NCBI RefSeq assembly: GCF_011758565.1
Contig: NZ_JAAMOX010000001.1
Coordinates: 248,001-312,000, forward strand
Source: Lysinibacter cavernae
GTDB lineage: Bacteria; Actinomycetota; Actinomycetes; Actinomycetales; Microbacteriaceae
Reading direction: 5' to 3'
DNA length: 64,000 nucleotides
This document shows positions 60,989 to 64,000 of this stretch, piece after piece; position 1 is the stretch's first letter, and each line of letters starts with the position of its first letter. The notes beneath the pieces were generated by a model that was not told the origin of the DNA, ran no database searches, and saw only the letters and a program-made list of their open reading frames with translations. The translations under genes and the position numbers were made by a program.

Positions 60989-61603
60989 TTAGGCGAGCGC
61001 GAGGATCTCGCCGTTGCGAGGCAGTGAACCACGAAACGAGATTGGCACGGCCGTTGCCGTGGCGAAATCCGCGCCGGAGAGCGCCTGCACGTGCAGGTGA
61101 GGTTCAGTGCTGTTGCCAGAGTTCCCACAACGGCCGATGATCTCCCCGGCCCGAACCCGTTGCCCTTGCCGAACGAGTGCGCTTCCTTGCTGGAGGTGGC
61201 AAAGAGCCACAATCGCATTCCCGGTAGTGATGAACACCGAGTTTCCTGCGAGGGCAAGCCACCCGCCCCTCATTCGCCGCCGCTGGCTGAGGGCATAGAT
61301 GAGTGAGGGAAAGCCTCGATAGGTTTTGTGATCGGGGACCCCGTCGTAGACCGCCTCGACGACCCCGTCTACCGGGGCCAACACGGGGAATCCAAAACCG
61401 GGGAAGCGTTCGGGGCGCTCAGGCTGGATCAGCGTGCGCAACGTCACGGGAGCGGTGCGCCCATGATCATCCACCGGAACAAAATCGATGGCGTATGACG
61501 TGCCAAACAGCGTGGTTCCGTGGCTGGGAACCCGGTTCGCTGGGCTATTTTGAACAAGCCATTTGCCGGTGAACGGGTAATCGAGGTCAACGGATGTGGT
61601 CAT
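60989..61603 (-). CDS. M23-family (LytM) peptidase-like protein without signal peptide
   Basis: 204 aa from ATG 61603, overlapping the methyltransferase stop (ATGA); the longer open frame lies inside that gene. The zinc-site motifs are present: SHGTTLFGTSYAIDF (HxxxxxxxD) near 27-41 and HLHVQ near 170. M23 enzymes cut peptidoglycan cross-bridges, but there is no export signal or membrane span, so this one seems cytosolic or uses another route. The pairing with a methyltransferase is unexplained. Confidence 0.8.
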   Translation of the reverse strand: MTTSVDLDYPFTGKWLVQNSPANRVPSHGTTLFGTSYAIDFVPVDDHGRTAPVTLRTLIQPERPERFPGFGFPVLAPVDGVVEAVYDGVPDHKTYRGFPSLIYALSQRRRMRGGWLALAGNSVFITTGNAIVALCHLQQGSALVRQGQRVRAGEIIGRCGNSGNSTEPHLHVQALSGADFATATAVPISFRGSLPRNGEILALA

Positions 61604-62340
61604 GAAGGCCGCCGGAACACGAGTAGCGCGTCGGCAATAAGATCGTGGGGGAATCGATCCCACGTGATCGTTGTGTTGCCAACAGGTGTGAGATGTTGCG
61701 CAAGGACACGCTCGCAGTCGTTGATGAGGGGTGTTGTTTGGCCTCGGTAATGGATGTCAGCAACGTTCCACACCACGTATCCACCAGGCACAACGGCGCG
61801 AGCGCACTGCGCAGCGACGAGTCCGAGTTCGGAGAGGTACCTTGTGTAGTCGCCGTTGTCCCGTTCGTAAGCCGTCAGCGGGTCCGCCTCGTGGTGGTCT
61901 GCGGTCATGTACGGAGGTGAGGTCAGGATGAGGTCCACAGCTGACTCCACGGGGCCGAGGACAGTGTGAAGCAGGCGGAGTAGTTCTCGTGCGTCACCCT
62001 CAATGACGCGTGCGTCTGGCATCCGATCCCGGAGCAGGGCGACTCGTTCTGGCAGGAGCTCAATGCCGATCGCCCCACGTCCGAGGAGCAGTGCCCGTTC
62101 TATGGTGGTGCCAAAACCAGCAAATGGATCAAATACGATGTCGCCGGGTTTGCTGCACCGGGTGATGACGTGATCAACGAGCGCGGCGAGCATATGCACG
62201 TCTTCGTCAGCGCCAAGCGGGCGTTCGCTCTCGAACGCGGTGTGTGAAGCCGGAAGGCTGGATGCGAGGGGCGACCCCTCCTCGGCCCCTGACGGTGCGT
62301 TGGCGTGAGGCCTTCTGCCTGGTGCTTGCGGGTGTGTCAC
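61600..62340 (-). CDS. DNA methyltransferase (N4/N6 type), solitary
   Basis: 246 aa, GTG start 6 nt after a TAGGCT box (62347-62352 on the minus strand). SAM motif FDPFAGFGTT near 69-78 and catalytic TSPPY near 138-142, in the order motif I before motif IV. TSPPY favours N4-cytosine or N6-adenine methylation of DNA. No restriction endonuclease or specificity subunit is adjacent, so it is an orphan methyltransferase, or a member of the related RNA methyltransferases. It is coupled to the M23 gene by ATGA. Confidence 0.78.
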   Translation of the reverse strand: MTHPQAPGRRPHANAPSGAEEGSPLASSLPASHTAFESERPLGADEDVHMLAALVDHVITRCSKPGDIVFDPFAGFGTTIERALLLGRGAIGIELLPERVALLRDRMPDARVIEGDARELLRLLHTVLGPVESAVDLILTSPPYMTADHHEADPLTAYERDNGDYTRYLSELGLVAAQCARAVVPGGYVVWNVADIHYRGQTTPLINDCERVLAQHLTPVGNTTITWDRFPHDLIADALLVFRRPS

Positions 62341-62405
62341 ACCTACAGCCTATCCAGGCGTGTGTTTCTTCGGCCCGTCGAGAGGGTACAAACGCATGCG
62401 TCCGC

Positions 62406-62411
62406 TAATCT
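62406..62411 (+). promoter_or_regulatory. Possible -10 hexamer upstream of smc
   Basis: TAATCT, 99 nt before the smc GTG; the gap of 100 nt shows no ORF or structure I can name. Confidence 0.35.
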
Positions 62412-62510
62412 TGAGCCTAGGTAGTGATCGGCTCACCGATGGGTCGTGACGTTGACGGACGCTTGCGTGCGGATGACGGACCATGCGGGCTGAATGAAAG
62501 GGGCGTCGAC

Positions 62511-64000
62511 GTGCATCTGAAGAGCCTGACGCTCAAAGGATTCAAATCGTTCGCTCAGCCGACCACATTTGTGTTTGAGCCTGGCGTGACCGCCGTCGTA
62601 GGCCCCAACGGTTCCGGAAAGAGCAACGTTGTTGACGCGCTCGCCTGGGTGATGGGGGAGCAGGGCGCAAAGACCCTGCGTGGCGGCAAGATGGAAGATG
62701 TCATCTTTGCCGGAACAAGCACCCGCGGCCCGCTCGGACGAGCCGAAGTGCTGCTCACGATCGACAACGCCGACGGCGCCCTCCCCATCGAATACGCAGA
62801 GGTCACGATTAGCCGCACGCTGTTCCGCAACGGCGGCAGCGAATACGCCATAAACGGAGAGACGTGTCGGCTGCTTGACCTGCAAGAACTGCTCTCCGAT
62901 TCCGGACTCGGCCGCGAAATGCACGTCATCGTTGGGCAGGGCCAGCTCGACGCCGTGCTCAGGGCGACCCCGGAGGAACGGCGCGGATTCATTGAGGAGG
63001 CCGCCGGCATCCTCAAGCACCGCCGCCGCAAAGAGAAGACCATTCGCAAGCTTGATGCGATGGAGACAAATCTCACGAGGCTCAACGATCTCGCGGGGGA
63101 GATTCGTCGCCAGCTCAAACCACTCGGCCGCCAAGCTGAGGTCGCGCGCGAAGCTCAGACCATTGCCGCGGATGTCCGCGATGCAAAGGCGAGGCTCCTC
63201 GCCGACGACGTTGTGGGTCTTCGAAAAGCCCTTGACGAGTTCAACCGCAGCGAATCCTCACGCCATAGCGAACGCATCGTGCTGCAAGAGCAACTAGAAC
63301 AGAAACAACTGCGCATCGCTCGCATCGAGCAGCAACAGGTCGGCGACGCTGTTGACTCTGCACGGCAGACGACATATGCGTTGGAAGCCGCCGAAGAACG
63401 CCTGCGTGGGCTCTACACGCTCGCCAACCAGCGCCTCGCCCTGCTTGGTACCCAGGCCGAGATTCCAGATCTTGTCACACACCTGTCCCTGAGCACCGTG
63501 ACCGAGGCGCAAGAAGAAGTTGCCGACCTTGAAGAGGCGCTTCCCTTTGTGACGGATGACTGGTCCGATGCCGTCGAGCGGACGGCCACCGCCCGCGAGG
63601 CGCTCGACTCTATCGATGAGCACATCGCGGCCCAAAGCGCGCTCGTCTCGCGTCATGATCTTGAGATTTCCAAGCTCACCGGTCAGCTTGACGCCGCGCA
63701 GACCAGGTTCGCCGCGGTGCGTGGCGAGGTACTCCGCCAACAAACCGCACTCGAATCTGCCGAGCAACGTCATACGATTGCGACGCAGGAACTCGAGATT
63801 TTTGCCGAACAGGTCGCCAATCGCGACGAATACGATCACGACCTTGATGAGGCCTACGAGCTTGCCCAACGCACGGTTGGAAGCGCAGAAATAGAGATCG
63901 ACCGGCTCAGAGATCTCCTGCACGCTCACGAGCGGGAGCGCGAAGCGCTCGCCGCCAAGACGAGCGCGCTCTCGATGGCACTCGACCGCAAGGATGCCGG
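62511..64000 (+). CDS. smc: Chromosome segregation protein SMC, N-terminal part, cut by window edge
   Basis: The first 496 codons, stop-free to the right edge. GTG 62511 follows GAAAGGGG. MHLKSLTLKGFKSFA is the canonical SMC start, with Walker A GPNGSGKSN (about 32-40) and the Q-loop region GQGQLDAVL near 143. From about residue 165 the sequence becomes coiled-coil (heptads rich in Glu, Arg, Leu, Ala). SMC with ScpAB condenses and segregates the chromosome. Hinge, second coil and C-terminal ATPase half lie beyond this window. Confidence 0.95.
   Translation, partial: MHLKSLTLKGFKSFAQPTTFVFEPGVTAVVGPNGSGKSNVVDALAWVMGEQGAKTLRGGKMEDVIFAGTSTRGPLGRAEVLLTIDNADGALPIEYAEVTISRTLFRNGGSEYAINGETCRLLDLQELLSDSGLGREMHVIVGQGQLDAVLRATPEERRGFIEEAAGILKHRRRKEKTIRKLDAMETNLTRLNDLAGEIRRQLKPLGRQAEVAREAQTIAADVRDAKARLLADDVVGLRKALDEFNRSESSRHSERIVLQEQLEQKQLRIARIEQQQVGDAVDSARQTTYALEAAEERLRGLYTLANQRLALLGTQAEIPDLVTHLSLSTVTEAQEEVADLEEALPFVTDDWSDAVERTATAREALDSIDEHIAAQSALVSRHDLEISKLTGQLDAAQTRFAAVRGEVLRQQTALESAEQRHTIATQELEIFAEQVANRDEYDHDLDEAYELAQRTVGSAEIEIDRLRDLLHAHEREREALAAKTSALSMALDRKDA

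Noticed and set aside
61600-62340. Complete restriction-modification system
   Set aside because: Only the methyltransferase is seen; neighbours are an M23 peptidase-like gene and smc.
62433-63929. Two minus-strand frames of 233 and 211 codons opposite smc
   Set aside because: Both are antisense to conserved SMC sequence and have no domain signature.
1-64000. tRNA, rRNA, IS element or prophage
   Set aside because: Scanning intergenic regions showed no cloverleaf-like segment with GTTCRA box, no transposase or integrase frame and no phage structural genes.

Overview
The window is a stretch of chromosome from a high-GC Gram-positive actinobacterium, most likely a member of the Microbacteriaceae (Micrococcales). 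The evidence is gene content and order: an AdnAB-type helicase-nuclease pair followed by NudC and UvrD2; a DUF3107 protein and a DEAD-box helicase on one side; a degenerate-zincin protease, a PDZ/Lon-like protease and a UPF0182 membrane protein on the other; then leuCD-murA-plsC-gpsA-ddl-DUF3515-thiL and rsmD-recG-coaD-DUF177-rpmF-rnc-mutM with smc at the right edge. The left block matches the order I remember around Rv3193c-Rv3211 of Mycobacterium tuberculosis. Many genes start with GTG or TTG, and at least seventeen starts are preceded at 6-7 nt by a TANNNT hexamer, the layout of leaderless transcripts.

Layout. 1-6.7 kb: the N-terminus of a Xaa-Pro aminopeptidase, a membrane endonuclease/exonuclease/phosphatase (EEP) protein, a PHP phosphoesterase, an Ala/Pro-tailed hypothetical, a DEAD-box RNA helicase, a MiaE-like ferritin-fold protein, a small membrane protein and DUF3107. 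6.7-24.7 kb: the conserved repair and proteolysis block (adnA, adnB, a pseudokinase-like phosphotransferase with an Asp/His/Asn-rich tail, a zinc-less nudC, a short uvrD2, an orphan cyclodehydratase-like protein, zincin, PDZ-Lon protease, UPF0182). 24.7-26.4 kb: a yybP-ykoY Mn2+ riboswitch controlling a TerC-family exporter, then a DUF559 nuclease pseudogene. 26.4-34.5 kb: a minus-strand operon (ROK repressor, ChbG deacetylase, GPH sugar permease, GH4 glycosidase, BadF-type sugar kinase, large membrane EEP protein) with a 23-bp palindromic operator in front of the ROK gene; it looks like a PTS-independent amino-disaccharide pathway. 34.5-43.2 kb: leucine genes behind a Leu-codon leader peptide and attenuator, then murein, phospholipid and thiamine genes. 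43.2-49.5 kb: a putrescine/GABA module (PucR regulator, gabT, gabD, putrescine oxidase-like amine oxidase) whose first part is bracketed by two copies of a palindromic repeat. 49.5-55.8 kb: the rsmD-to-mutM housekeeping run, with a 70-bp near-perfect palindrome after coaD. 55.8-62.5 kb: about 6.6 kb of accessory genes between mutM and smc (DUF1622, MDR oxidoreductase, OsmC-ACT-ArsR operon, regulator plus membrane protein, alpha/beta hydrolase behind a small upstream ORF, and an overlapping M23 peptidase/DNA methyltransferase pair). 62.5-64 kb: the start of smc.

I see no rRNA, tRNA, CRISPR array, insertion sequence or prophage. The most interesting signals are the leuC leader peptide/attenuator, the palindromic repeats, the leaderless promoter pattern, the amino-sugar operon without a PTS, the orphan cyclodehydratase-like protein, the small upstream ORF before the hydrolase gene, and the OsmC-ACT-ArsR and methyltransferase-M23 pairs.
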